Source: BA4 sp044376575
Lineage (GTDB): Bacteria > Bacteroidota > Bacteroidia > CAIKAF01
Reading direction: 5' to 3'
DNA: 64,000 nucleotides
NCBI GenBank assembly: GCA_044376575.1
Contig: JBILKR010000013.1
Location: 1 to 64,000, forward strand
Made by a program: the position numbers and the translations under genes. This document shows positions 43,753 through 51,535 of the stretch, piece by piece. Below the pieces are notes generated by a model that saw nothing but the letters and a program-made list of their open reading frames with translations, searched no databases and was not told where the DNA came from. Numbering within the stretch: the stretch's first letter is position 1; the number at the start of each line of letters is the position of its first letter.

Positions 43753-44015
43753 ATTGATTTTTAATTTTTTCCTTAGCTTAAAAACTTAAATTAAAATAGA
43801 GTAACTGTTTTTTTATGATCTATTTTTTGATTAAAAAGGATTGAAGTATTTTTTGCAATATCTCACAAGAAGTGATATACAATACAAATAGTTCTTTCAT
43901 CAGGTAGTTGCTCAATTAAAGATTAAAAAAAAACGCTATTAGACATTTAATGTATTATTAACTACAACAAAAATCTATTTTGATTTTTAAAAAATACTGA
44001 ATAATTATTAAGAAA
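43753..44015. other. AT-rich noncoding stretch
   Basis: The rest of the 407-bp gap between the Bor-like gene and the Crp/Fnr gene. It has poly-A and poly-T runs, and no ORF, TAnnTTTG match or hairpin that I can defend. Confidence 0.4.
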
Positions 44016-44588
44016 TCATTTAGAAAGTTTTTTTCTTAATCTGCTTAAATGTTGTGGAGTGATTCCCAGAAAAGAGGCAATATATTGCAGTGGAATGCTT
44101 AGAATAATATCTGGATTTTCTTTAAGCATTTTTTCATAGCGCTCTTGTGCTGATTGTGATTGTAGCATGTTAATTCTTTTCTCCATTATGATAAAAAGAT
44201 TTTCTGCAATCACTCTTCTGAAAATTTGAATTTTAGGTATAGTAACAGAGAGCTTTTCTAAATCATTTTTAGAGATAATTCTAAGTTCTGTATCTTCTAT
44301 TGCAGATATATTTTCTTTTGTTGGTGTATTGGTCAAAAAACTGGTGAACGAAGAAATAAAATTATCTGAATTGATAAAATAACATGTTATATCATTGCCT
44401 GATTCATCAATATAATATACTCTTAATTTTCCACTCACAATATATCCTACTTGGTCGCAGACTTTTCCTTCTGTTATCCATTTGGTTCCTTTAGGAAGAG
44501 AAATTTCTTTAAAAGCTGATTCTATAATTTCTTTTTCAGATTGATCGATTGTAATAAACTGATTGATATATGATGATAATTTCGTCAT
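44016..44588 (-). CDS. Crp/Fnr-family transcriptional regulator
   Basis: A 190-residue protein. The cyclic-nucleotide-binding-like beta-roll covers 1-115 (LPKGTKWITEGKVCDQVGYIVSGKLRVYYIDESGN); the long dimerisation helix follows, and the DNA-binding helix-turn-helix is in IPLQYIASFLGITPQHLSRLRKKLSK. The FNR iron-sulfur cysteines are missing, so it is not an oxygen sensor of that type. Bacteroidota members like this often control neighbouring genes in response to unknown effectors. It lies 29 bp downstream of a barrel protein gene on the same strand and could be cotranscribed with it. Confidence 0.88.
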   Translation of the reverse strand: MTKLSSYINQFITIDQSEKEIIESAFKEISLPKGTKWITEGKVCDQVGYIVSGKLRVYYIDESGNDITCYFINSDNFISSFTSFLTNTPTKENISAIEDTELRIISKNDLEKLSVTIPKIQIFRRVIAENLFIIMEKRINMLQSQSAQERYEKMLKENPDIILSIPLQYIASFLGITPQHLSRLRKKLSK

Positions 44589-44617
44589 TTAATTTATATG
44601 GATTTTATCCGATGAAA

Positions 44618-45304
44618 TTACTTAGAGGTTTTAAAAACATATCCAACACTTATATTAAAAATGAAAGGTGTATTTGCTATGCCAATGTTTGCTGTGTTAT
44701 GTATTTCATTTTGGCTAGTATATTTATTGTAATATTCAATTTGATTATCATTAAGTGAGCTGTATATATTATTCCAATATCTAAAACTCATACTAATGTT
44801 TAATCCTTTGATTATTCTTTCGCTTTTTGCAAAAGGCAGATAAGTTATATATAGTCCTCCACCCAATGTTAGTGTATTGTAATTGGCTATTTTATTTGTT
44901 TCATTGTTTTCTATATCAGATCCATATACAACTTCAAAATTATGAAATTTAGGCTCGAATCTTAGATCAAAAATTAAATTAGCTTTTGTTATATTATAAC
45001 TTCCACCTATTCCAAAACCAGTAGAAAATGGTAAATGAATAGAGATGTTTTGTCTTTTCATTTCACCTAATATGGTGTTTCCTGATAAATCTAAAGACCA
45101 CCCGTGAGAGTAGCTTGCTATAAAGTGACCGTATCTGTAATCTACCTCAACGTTTGCTCCTTTAAGCAACAGGGGTTGAATCAAACCAAGATTAACAGCC
45201 AAAGAATGTTTTCTATTATTAAAATTTCTCCATTCCATATTCTGTGAATAACCTGAAGAAATTATCGTTAATAAACTAAAAAAATAAATAATTTTAATTT
45301 TCAT
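44618..45304 (-). CDS. Predicted outer-membrane protein of unknown function
   Basis: A 228-residue protein with a signal peptide (cleavage near SGYSQ, residue 21). The mature part is a run of amphipathic beta strands rich in Tyr and Asn, e.g. HSLAVNLGLIQPLLLKGANVEVDYRYG and LPFSTGFGIGGSYNI, that ends near NISVGYVFKTSK. A barrel is likely, but I recognise no family. Just downstream lies the Crp/Fnr gene, and 430 bp upstream, divergently, a TonB receptor gene, so the three may be linked in function; this is not shown by sequence. Confidence 0.6.
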   Translation of the reverse strand: MKIKIIYFFSLLTIISSGYSQNMEWRNFNNRKHSLAVNLGLIQPLLLKGANVEVDYRYGHFIASYSHGWSLDLSGNTILGEMKRQNISIHLPFSTGFGIGGSYNITKANLIFDLRFEPKFHNFEVVYGSDIENNETNKIANYNTLTLGGGLYITYLPFAKSERIIKGLNISMSFRYWNNIYSSLNDNQIEYYNKYTSQNEIHNTANIGIANTPFIFNISVGYVFKTSK

Positions 45305-45713
45305 TGTAATTTTTTATCTAATGTAAGAGTAGACTCTGCAATGCCGATGAACATATGTTAATAAATGATTGCTTAGATAATATACATTATTGGATTTTGG
45401 TTGATAAAATATTGAATTTTGATTCTATTATTTTATTTTAATTTTCATAATACATTGTTTATTCAGTTCAATAAATTAGTACAACAAATTTTCTTATATA
45501 TTGTATTTATCGATTATTTTATTTGCTTTTTATCCAACCTTATTCTAATGTTTATTGTTGCATTAACTAAAGTTACATTTCCAAGAATATGATTGAAAAA
45601 ATAAAATTTTCAATATCCATTTTAGCTGATATGTAAATAAAATATGATTGAATAATTTCTGATGAATATGCTTGATTTCATGAACAAATCTGATAGATTT
45701 TCTTTTCATCTGT
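45305..45713. other. AT-rich divergent intergenic region
   Basis: About 410 bp between the barrel gene and the TonB receptor gene. It is very AT-rich, with no ORF of note and no hairpin terminator. Apart from the -7 element listed separately, I see no defined site. Confidence 0.4.
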
Positions 45714-45721
45714 TATATTTG
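45714..45721 (+). promoter_or_regulatory. Candidate -7 element for the TonB receptor gene
   Basis: TATATTTG, an exact TAnnTTTG match, 13 nt before the TTG start codon. The leader would be only a few nucleotides long. Confidence 0.5.
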
Positions 45722-45734
45722 TAAAAATCAGACA

Positions 45735-47972
45735 TTGAAAAAGTATATTTTCATATCCGGTATATTTTATTTCTTTTTTTTGAATTTATCTGCTCAGCAA
45801 GTTTCTGGAAGGGTAACAAATTCAAATAAAGAACCACTTGAAGGGACTAATATATTCTGGATTGAAACTACTATAGGCACTACCACTGATAATCGAGGTG
45901 AATTTCAAATTTCCTCGATTGGTATTTCAAACAAAAAAATTGTAGTAACTTATGTAGGTCATATTCCTGATACAATTGATATAACCAACCAGCAATTCGT
46001 TGAGATTTATTTAAATGAAACGAAGTTATTGGATGAAATTGTAGTTCAGGATCAGCAAGATGGCGTTATTATTTCTGATTTGTTACCCATAAAAACTGAA
46101 CAAATCACACAAACAGAATTGAAGAAAGCGGCCTGCTGTGATTTGGCAGGTTGCTTTGAAACTCAAACTACTGTTCAGCCTCAGACAACCAATGTGTTGG
46201 CCAATTCAAAAGAATTAAGAATTCTTGGTTTATCAGGTGTTTATAATCAGGTGCTGATTGATGGTTTCCCGTTGGTTCAGGGTTTGACATACACCTATGG
46301 CATCAGCAGTATTCCGGGTACACTGGTAGATAACATTTATGTTGCAAAAGGAGCAAACAGTGTTTTGCAGGGATATGAAAGTATCAGTGGTCAGATTAAT
46401 GTGGAAACAAAAGAACCTGATAACACGGATAATTTGCTGGTCAATGCATACATGAATAATTTTTTGGAGAAACACTTTAACGCAAATTATGCATTTAAAA
46501 AAGATGAATGGAGCAATCTCACTTCATTTCATACCGTTCAGCCGGCCAGTAAATTTGACCGTGACAATGATAATTTTCTTGATCTTCCATTGCTAACTCG
46601 TTATATGATTTCCAATAAATGGAAATATGGAAATGAAAATGAACCGGGTTTCTTTAGCAGAATAGGTCTGCGTTTTGTTAATGAAAACCGAATTGGTGGT
46701 CAAACCAATTTTAATCCGGAAAGTGATAAAGGAAGCACCCTTGTTTATGGCCAAAGCATTCAATACAACCAACCGGAAATATGGACTAAAACCGGTTACA
46801 GATTTAATGACAAACATAAAATATTATTTTTTTCTTCAGCTTTTTATCAGGAGCAAAATTCCTTTTTTGGAACAGTAAAATATAATGCACAGCAAACTAA
46901 TGTTTATGCAAACGTTCAATACGAAATGAATTATGCAGAACATTATTTGAAAACAGGATTAAGCTTTCGTTATCTTAACCTTACAGAAGATATTGCATTT
47001 ACTGATACACTATTGAATCGAAATTACGATGGAGTTTATCAAAGGATTGATATTATCCCTGGAATTTTTGCTGAAAATACAATGCGTTTTTTTGAGAATA
47101 AATTAACCTGGATTGCGGGAATAAGAGGAGATTTTCATCAGCAGTTTGGTTTTCAGTTTACACCCAGAACACTTATCAAGTATGACATAACACCTAAAAC
47201 AATTATAAGGGCAAATGTTGGAACGGGATGGAGAATTGTAAATCTTTTCAGTGAAAATATAGGATTACTGGTAAGCTCCAGAAATATTGTTTTTATTGGT
47301 AATCTGGAGCCTGAAAAAGCGATAAATTTTGGCGTGAATTTTACACAAAAATTTGAAACCGATGATAATAATTTTTCAGGTTATGTAAGTGCTGATTACT
47401 ACCGTACTGATTTCCTGAATCAGATTTTTCCTGATTATGATTCAGATCCATCTAAGGCCATTATTCAGAATTTCACAGGAATAAGTGTAAGTAATGGATT
47501 ACAGGCTGAAATATATTTTAAAATCTATAAAAGATTTGAATTTAAATCAGGATATAATTTTCTGGATGTTTTCCGTCAGGTAGGGGATATAAAACAGATT
47601 CTTCCCTTTAATCCGATGCATAAATTACTTATAACATTCAGTTATCAACCACTCAATGATAAATTTCATATTGATCTCAATTTGCACTGGTATGGAGAAC
47701 AGCGTTTACCGAATACAAAATCTAATCCGGTTGAGTTTCAGCGTCCTGATTTTTCACAACCGTACACGGTATTAAATGCACAGTTTACATATAATTTAAA
47801 GATGTTTGAAATATATACAGGTTGTGAAAATATATTTGATTTCAGGCAACTGCAACCAATTGTCAGCTGGCAAAATCCATTCAGCCCATATTTTGATACC
47901 TCTTCAGTTTGGGGGCCTACAAGAGGAAGAGAATTTTATTTGGGAATAAGATTTAAACTTAATCAGATATAA
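45735..47972 (+). CDS. TonB-dependent outer-membrane receptor with CarboxypepD_reg-like domain
   Basis: A 745-residue receptor. Signal peptide 1-20 (cleavage near LSAQ); a CarboxypepD_reg-like domain at about 22-100 (VSGRVTNSNKEPLEGTNIFW); a plug domain from about 115; then a 22-strand-type barrel ending in FYLGIRFKLNQI. The plug opens with a cysteine-rich stretch AACCDLAGCFETQ, which I have seen in putative metal or heavy-metal receptors of this phylum. This could mean a metal complex as substrate, but it is not proof. The start must be TTG at 45735; no ATG would retain the signal. It is monocistronic. Confidence 0.85.
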   Translation: MKKYIFISGIFYFFFLNLSAQQVSGRVTNSNKEPLEGTNIFWIETTIGTTTDNRGEFQISSIGISNKKIVVTYVGHIPDTIDITNQQFVEIYLNETKLLDEIVVQDQQDGVIISDLLPIKTEQITQTELKKAACCDLAGCFETQTTVQPQTTNVLANSKELRILGLSGVYNQVLIDGFPLVQGLTYTYGISSIPGTLVDNIYVAKGANSVLQGYESISGQINVETKEPDNTDNLLVNAYMNNFLEKHFNANYAFKKDEWSNLTSFHTVQPASKFDRDNDNFLDLPLLTRYMISNKWKYGNENEPGFFSRIGLRFVNENRIGGQTNFNPESDKGSTLVYGQSIQYNQPEIWTKTGYRFNDKHKILFFSSAFYQEQNSFFGTVKYNAQQTNVYANVQYEMNYAEHYLKTGLSFRYLNLTEDIAFTDTLLNRNYDGVYQRIDIIPGIFAENTMRFFENKLTWIAGIRGDFHQQFGFQFTPRTLIKYDITPKTIIRANVGTGWRIVNLFSENIGLLVSSRNIVFIGNLEPEKAINFGVNFTQKFETDDNNFSGYVSADYYRTDFLNQIFPDYDSDPSKAIIQNFTGISVSNGLQAEIYFKIYKRFEFKSGYNFLDVFRQVGDIKQILPFNPMHKLLITFSYQPLNDKFHIDLNLHWYGEQRLPNTKSNPVEFQRPDFSQPYTVLNAQFTYNLKMFEIYTGCENIFDFRQLQPIVSWQNPFSPYFDTSSVWGPTRGREFYLGIRFKLNQI

Positions 47973-48350
47973 TCAATCTAAAACATTTTAAACTGTTAAA
48001 ATATTCTCAATTTTACAACTAAAAGGCTACAATAAATTATTATAATATATTGTTTTCAAAACATTATGCTTCAAATTCTTTAGATTGAAGTGTGCGATAT
48101 TAAAAATTATGCATAGATAACCATGTCTGCACACTTGTTTTAAAGTTTTAAATTAATAGTCTTACATATTTAATACTGATGAAAGTAGCGGGATGTTCTA
48201 ATTGTATAAAATAAATAATCGATATATTTCATAAATTAAAACCCTAATTCAATAATTATCAGTATACGGGTTGGTAATATTGCTGAAACATACTACTTTA
48301 GTTCGCTTATTTAAAATCTAATAAGGCGAATAATACAAAAAGTTATAGAA
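47973..48350. other. AT-rich intergenic region before the modification cluster
   Basis: 378 bp with no ORF that I trust. It contains an 8-bp inverted repeat pair, AAGTGTGC near 48090 and GCACACTT near 48137, and a hairpin at 48302-48330 listed separately. No TAnnTTTG promoter match is clear. Confidence 0.4.
48302..48330 (+). promoter_or_regulatory. Hairpin just upstream of the ParB-like/methyltransferase gene
   Basis: TTCGCTTATT pairs with AATAAGGCGAA with one bulged G, leaving a TAAAATCT loop. It ends 20 nt before the start codon. It lacks a T run, so it is more likely a leader structure or an operator-like inverted repeat than a terminator. Confidence 0.35.
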
Positions 48351-49574
48351 ATGAATCTCAATAATTATTTCAAAAAGAAAAGTCATTTATTCAAAATAAG
48401 TTTTGCTCAGCTTTTTAAAAATAAGAAGGAACTCATTTCAATGGATAAAATTCTTATCGGCAGTCAGGCCGGATATCCTTTGGAAACTTGGGTTGACATG
48501 AGTAGAGAATTCAGTCGTTTGTCAACTCCAATCAGTCAGTCTCCATATGTTCAGTTTCTTCAAGAGGTATCCCAAAATGAAGATATACTTAATGATGAGG
48601 ATAAGTTAGCAGCTTCTTCTTATTACAAGATGGGGATGAGTTGTATTCAAACTGCCGGTATTTACATGGGTGCAACCAACAGCAGTGCATTGATTATATG
48701 GATGAAATCTTATTACCAGTCGTACAAAAGTTTTATTAATCATACACAACAGGAACCGTTCCCTTTTAAACAGGGGCATTCTGGAAAGAATGATCTTATT
48801 TGTGTTGCTAAAATTAAAAATACTGAATTCTACGAAGTGTTGGATGGTCATCATCGGTTTGCATTTCATTACATGAATGCTTCAAAAGAGATAGAAGCAT
48901 TAGTTGCGTACACTAAGTATTCAGGATTGCAGCATTTCTTATTAAAAATTAATCAAATTCATGATGTAGAGCTATATCAGCCAATCAATAAAATTGAAGT
49001 CTTAAAATGGCCGGTTGTCAGAAAATGTAGTGACAGATTTGACAAGATGCTTTCTATTTTAAATCAAGAACAGATTCAATCAGGCTCAATGATTGATCTG
49101 GCTTGTTCTTATGGCTGGTTCCCTAAATCATTCAAACAAAATGGTTTTACAGTTAAAGGTCTTGATCGCGATCCCGATGCCATTGTTGTTGCAAAAGAAA
49201 TTACTGGCCTTGAAAGTCATGAAGTTGTTTGCGAAAGAATCGAGGATTATTTTAAAAAAACAAATGAAAAGTTTGATGTTGTGCTGTTTCTGAGTATTCT
49301 TCATCACTATGCCATTGGAAAAGAACCGGGAAATGTAATTGCGATGTTGCAGCAACTGGACAAGATAACAAACAAAGTATTATTCATAGATACAGGACAA
49401 GGACATGAGGCCTGGTTTAAGAAAAGCCTGAAGGACTGGGATGAGAAATATATAGAAGATTTAATTTTAAAAAATACATCCTTTAAAAAAGTTGTGAATC
49501 TCGGTACTGATAATGACAATGTAGGAAAGTATGTAGATAATTATAAGAGAGCCTTATTTGCCTGTATTAAATAA
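48351..49574 (+). CDS. ParB/Srx-like domain fused to a SAM methyltransferase
   Basis: A 407-residue protein. Residues about 60-210 include CVAKIKNTEFYEVLDGHHRFAFHYM; the DGHHR motif matches the ParB/sulfiredoxin-like fold. Residues about 225-407 are a class I methyltransferase: SAM loop MIDLACSYGWFPKSF, acidic GLDRDPD, then FDVVLFLSILHHY. Similar fusions occur in polysaccharide gene clusters. The target is not known; sugar or peptide methylation is an inference. It starts a cluster with two more glycan-type genes 8 bp and -4 bp apart. Confidence 0.72.
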   Translation: MNLNNYFKKKSHLFKISFAQLFKNKKELISMDKILIGSQAGYPLETWVDMSREFSRLSTPISQSPYVQFLQEVSQNEDILNDEDKLAASSYYKMGMSCIQTAGIYMGATNSSALIIWMKSYYQSYKSFINHTQQEPFPFKQGHSGKNDLICVAKIKNTEFYEVLDGHHRFAFHYMNASKEIEALVAYTKYSGLQHFLLKINQIHDVELYQPINKIEVLKWPVVRKCSDRFDKMLSILNQEQIQSGSMIDLACSYGWFPKSFKQNGFTVKGLDRDPDAIVVAKEITGLESHEVVCERIEDYFKKTNEKFDVVLFLSILHHYAIGKEPGNVIAMLQQLDKITNKVLFIDTGQGHEAWFKKSLKDWDEKYIEDLILKNTSFKKVVNLGTDNDNVGKYVDNYKRALFACIK

Positions 49575-49582
49575 GTAAAAAA

Positions 49583-50350
49583 ATGGAAAAACTCATCACA
49601 CCGAAAACTACCCAAAAAATACACGGAGATACACTGATTATTTTTTTTAAGGATTATATCCTTTCACATCTCTCTTCAGTTAAAAATGCTGTAATTATTG
49701 AAGTTGGTTCAGAAAGAGGTGCTGGGTCAACATTTAAACTTTCAAATTTATCAAATAGTTGGGGATGTAAATTTATAACAATTGATGCAGCAGAAATTAG
49801 AACAAATGATGCCTTGAAAATTGTAAAAAAAGTAAATCCTTCATTTGAAGCAATACATGCGCTGGGTGAGAAGTATATTGAATCTTATGATCAAAATAAT
49901 ATTGGTTTATGTTATCTGGATGCGTTTGATCTTGTAGTAGAAGATTATACACTGGATGGCGAGTTTATAAAAACATATACTGAAAGAAGTGTTGATTTAA
50001 CGAATGAAGCCGCATATAAAATGCACTACGATGCTTGTGTTGCATTGAAAAATAAAATCATCAAGGGTGGTTTTATTTGTTTTGATGATGTGTGGTTAGA
50101 TGAAAATAATATATGGCAAGGGAAAGGGAAAACGGCTATTCCATATATTTTGAATAATGGTTTTACCCTTATTGCATATAAAAAAACATCTGCTTTATTT
50201 CAAAAAACTGAAGGCTACTCAGATGAAGAAATTAAGCAAATCATCGATGTATCAAAATCTGTCAATTTAGATATGAAAATATTTATTCGCAGATTAAAGA
50301 GAATTCCATTTAATATATTGCAAGTCATTAAAGAATTTGGCAGAAAATGA
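49583..50350 (+). CDS. Putative class I SAM-dependent methyltransferase
   Basis: A 255-residue protein. The SAM-type glycine loop is IIEVGSERGAGSTFKLS at about 38-54, with an acidic residue following at FITIDAAE, then CYLDAFDLVVEDY and GGFICFDDVWLDENN, as in the families that act on sugars or other secondary metabolites. Some features (LDAFD, FDDVW) are shared with enzymes that bind divalent metal. It could also be a FkbM-like or hydroxylating enzyme. It overlaps the next gene by ATGA and follows the ParB-like fusion by 8 bp. Confidence 0.65.
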   Translation: MEKLITPKTTQKIHGDTLIIFFKDYILSHLSSVKNAVIIEVGSERGAGSTFKLSNLSNSWGCKFITIDAAEIRTNDALKIVKKVNPSFEAIHALGEKYIESYDQNNIGLCYLDAFDLVVEDYTLDGEFIKTYTERSVDLTNEAAYKMHYDACVALKNKIIKGGFICFDDVWLDENNIWQGKGKTAIPYILNNGFTLIAYKKTSALFQKTEGYSDEEIKQIIDVSKSVNLDMKIFIRRLKRIPFNILQVIKEFGRK

Positions 50351-51366
50351 ATATTTACTTAGTCGGTTATCAGAAGAAATATTTTTTTAAAAGTAAGCAC
50401 ACAAATTGGTGGCCATGGAATTATCTTAAAGATACTTTTAATGAGCTTGGATATAAAACATATCATTTAAATCCGGAAAAAATAGATCAGTCAAAACCGG
50501 GGATTTTTATTTGCTGGAATGAGCCTGACAGTATCACATTTATTGATAAATATCAACCACATCCTGATAGTATTATCATCCAGAAACTTACCGGATTTGA
50601 TAGTGCACAGGTTTCTGATGAAGAATTGTCAAAAGATCCGCTGGTTTTCTTTAACGAGTGGAAATGGCCACAATATCAGAAGTTGTATGCGTTGGAAAAA
50701 AAATGGCCTAATTTTTATGCTTTTGGTGCTCGGATTGATACAGATAGATTTCCCTTAAAAAGAGATATTATTCGTCATTTCAATGAAAAGATATTCTGGA
50801 TTCCGTGGGGAAGTATGACTGTGTCTTATGATAGAATTATGAAGGCAAAACCCGTGCTTTCAAATTTTGCTTATGATGTAGGATTTGTCGGAAGTAAATG
50901 GGGAACTAAAATCAGAGGAAATGTAACGGAATGGGAAGAATATCTTCAGCCTATTATTGATGCGGCATCTAAAACATACATCGCAGGAAAAGGAACGCCT
51001 AAGGGTCCGGTGTCTGTCGAAGAGCACGAAAGGGCATTGATTGGGTCAAAAATTTGTCCCATAATTCATGCAACTTCATGGAAAATGGAAAGGGGTATCA
51101 TGGATCGTTTCTGGACCGTTTTTTCGCTTGGAAGATTTGGTGTTGTGGATAATGATGGGATTTTATATTTCTATAACGAAGATGAGGTTGTGCTTGAAAC
51201 AGATCCTGAAGGTTACATTGAGAAGAGTATTTATTACATGAAAAATCCTGATAAACAGTTGCCCTATATTGAAAAAGCAATGAAGCGTATCAAGGAAGAA
51301 TATAATCAGCATATGGTTTGGGGCAATATTTTAAAGAAAATATTCATGGATAATAAATTGTCATGA
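50347..51366 (+). CDS. CgeB-like glycosyltransferase
   Basis: A 339-residue protein. It has the two-domain GT-B pattern seen in the CgeB/Glyco_trans_1_2 group: an N-terminal KHTNWWPWNYLKDTFNELGYKTYHLNPE, then YDVGFVGSKWGT, and at the C-terminal half LIGSKICPIIHATSWKMERGIMDRFWTVFSLGRFGVVDNDG followed by an EVVLETDPEGYIEKSIYY block. No signal or membrane segment. In sporulating species CgeB acts on the spore coat; in other bacteria members sit in glycan clusters. It ends the three-gene unit, 169 bp before the SprB-repeat adhesin gene. Confidence 0.68.
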   Translation: MNIYLVGYQKKYFFKSKHTNWWPWNYLKDTFNELGYKTYHLNPEKIDQSKPGIFICWNEPDSITFIDKYQPHPDSIIIQKLTGFDSAQVSDEELSKDPLVFFNEWKWPQYQKLYALEKKWPNFYAFGARIDTDRFPLKRDIIRHFNEKIFWIPWGSMTVSYDRIMKAKPVLSNFAYDVGFVGSKWGTKIRGNVTEWEEYLQPIIDAASKTYIAGKGTPKGPVSVEEHERALIGSKICPIIHATSWKMERGIMDRFWTVFSLGRFGVVDNDGILYFYNEDEVVLETDPEGYIEKSIYYMKNPDKQLPYIEKAMKRIKEEYNQHMVWGNILKKIFMDNKLS

Positions 51367-51535
51367 CAATTATTATCCAATGATTAGTGTATCATCCTGT
51401 TCTTAGTATTCATCAACTACATCATTTTAACTTTAATAGTTATTTATTTTTATTATCCTTAGATATACATTTAACAAACTATTTTCTATTTTATATAATA
51501 ACTTATTTACATTTAGGTAACTAAACTTATTGCCT

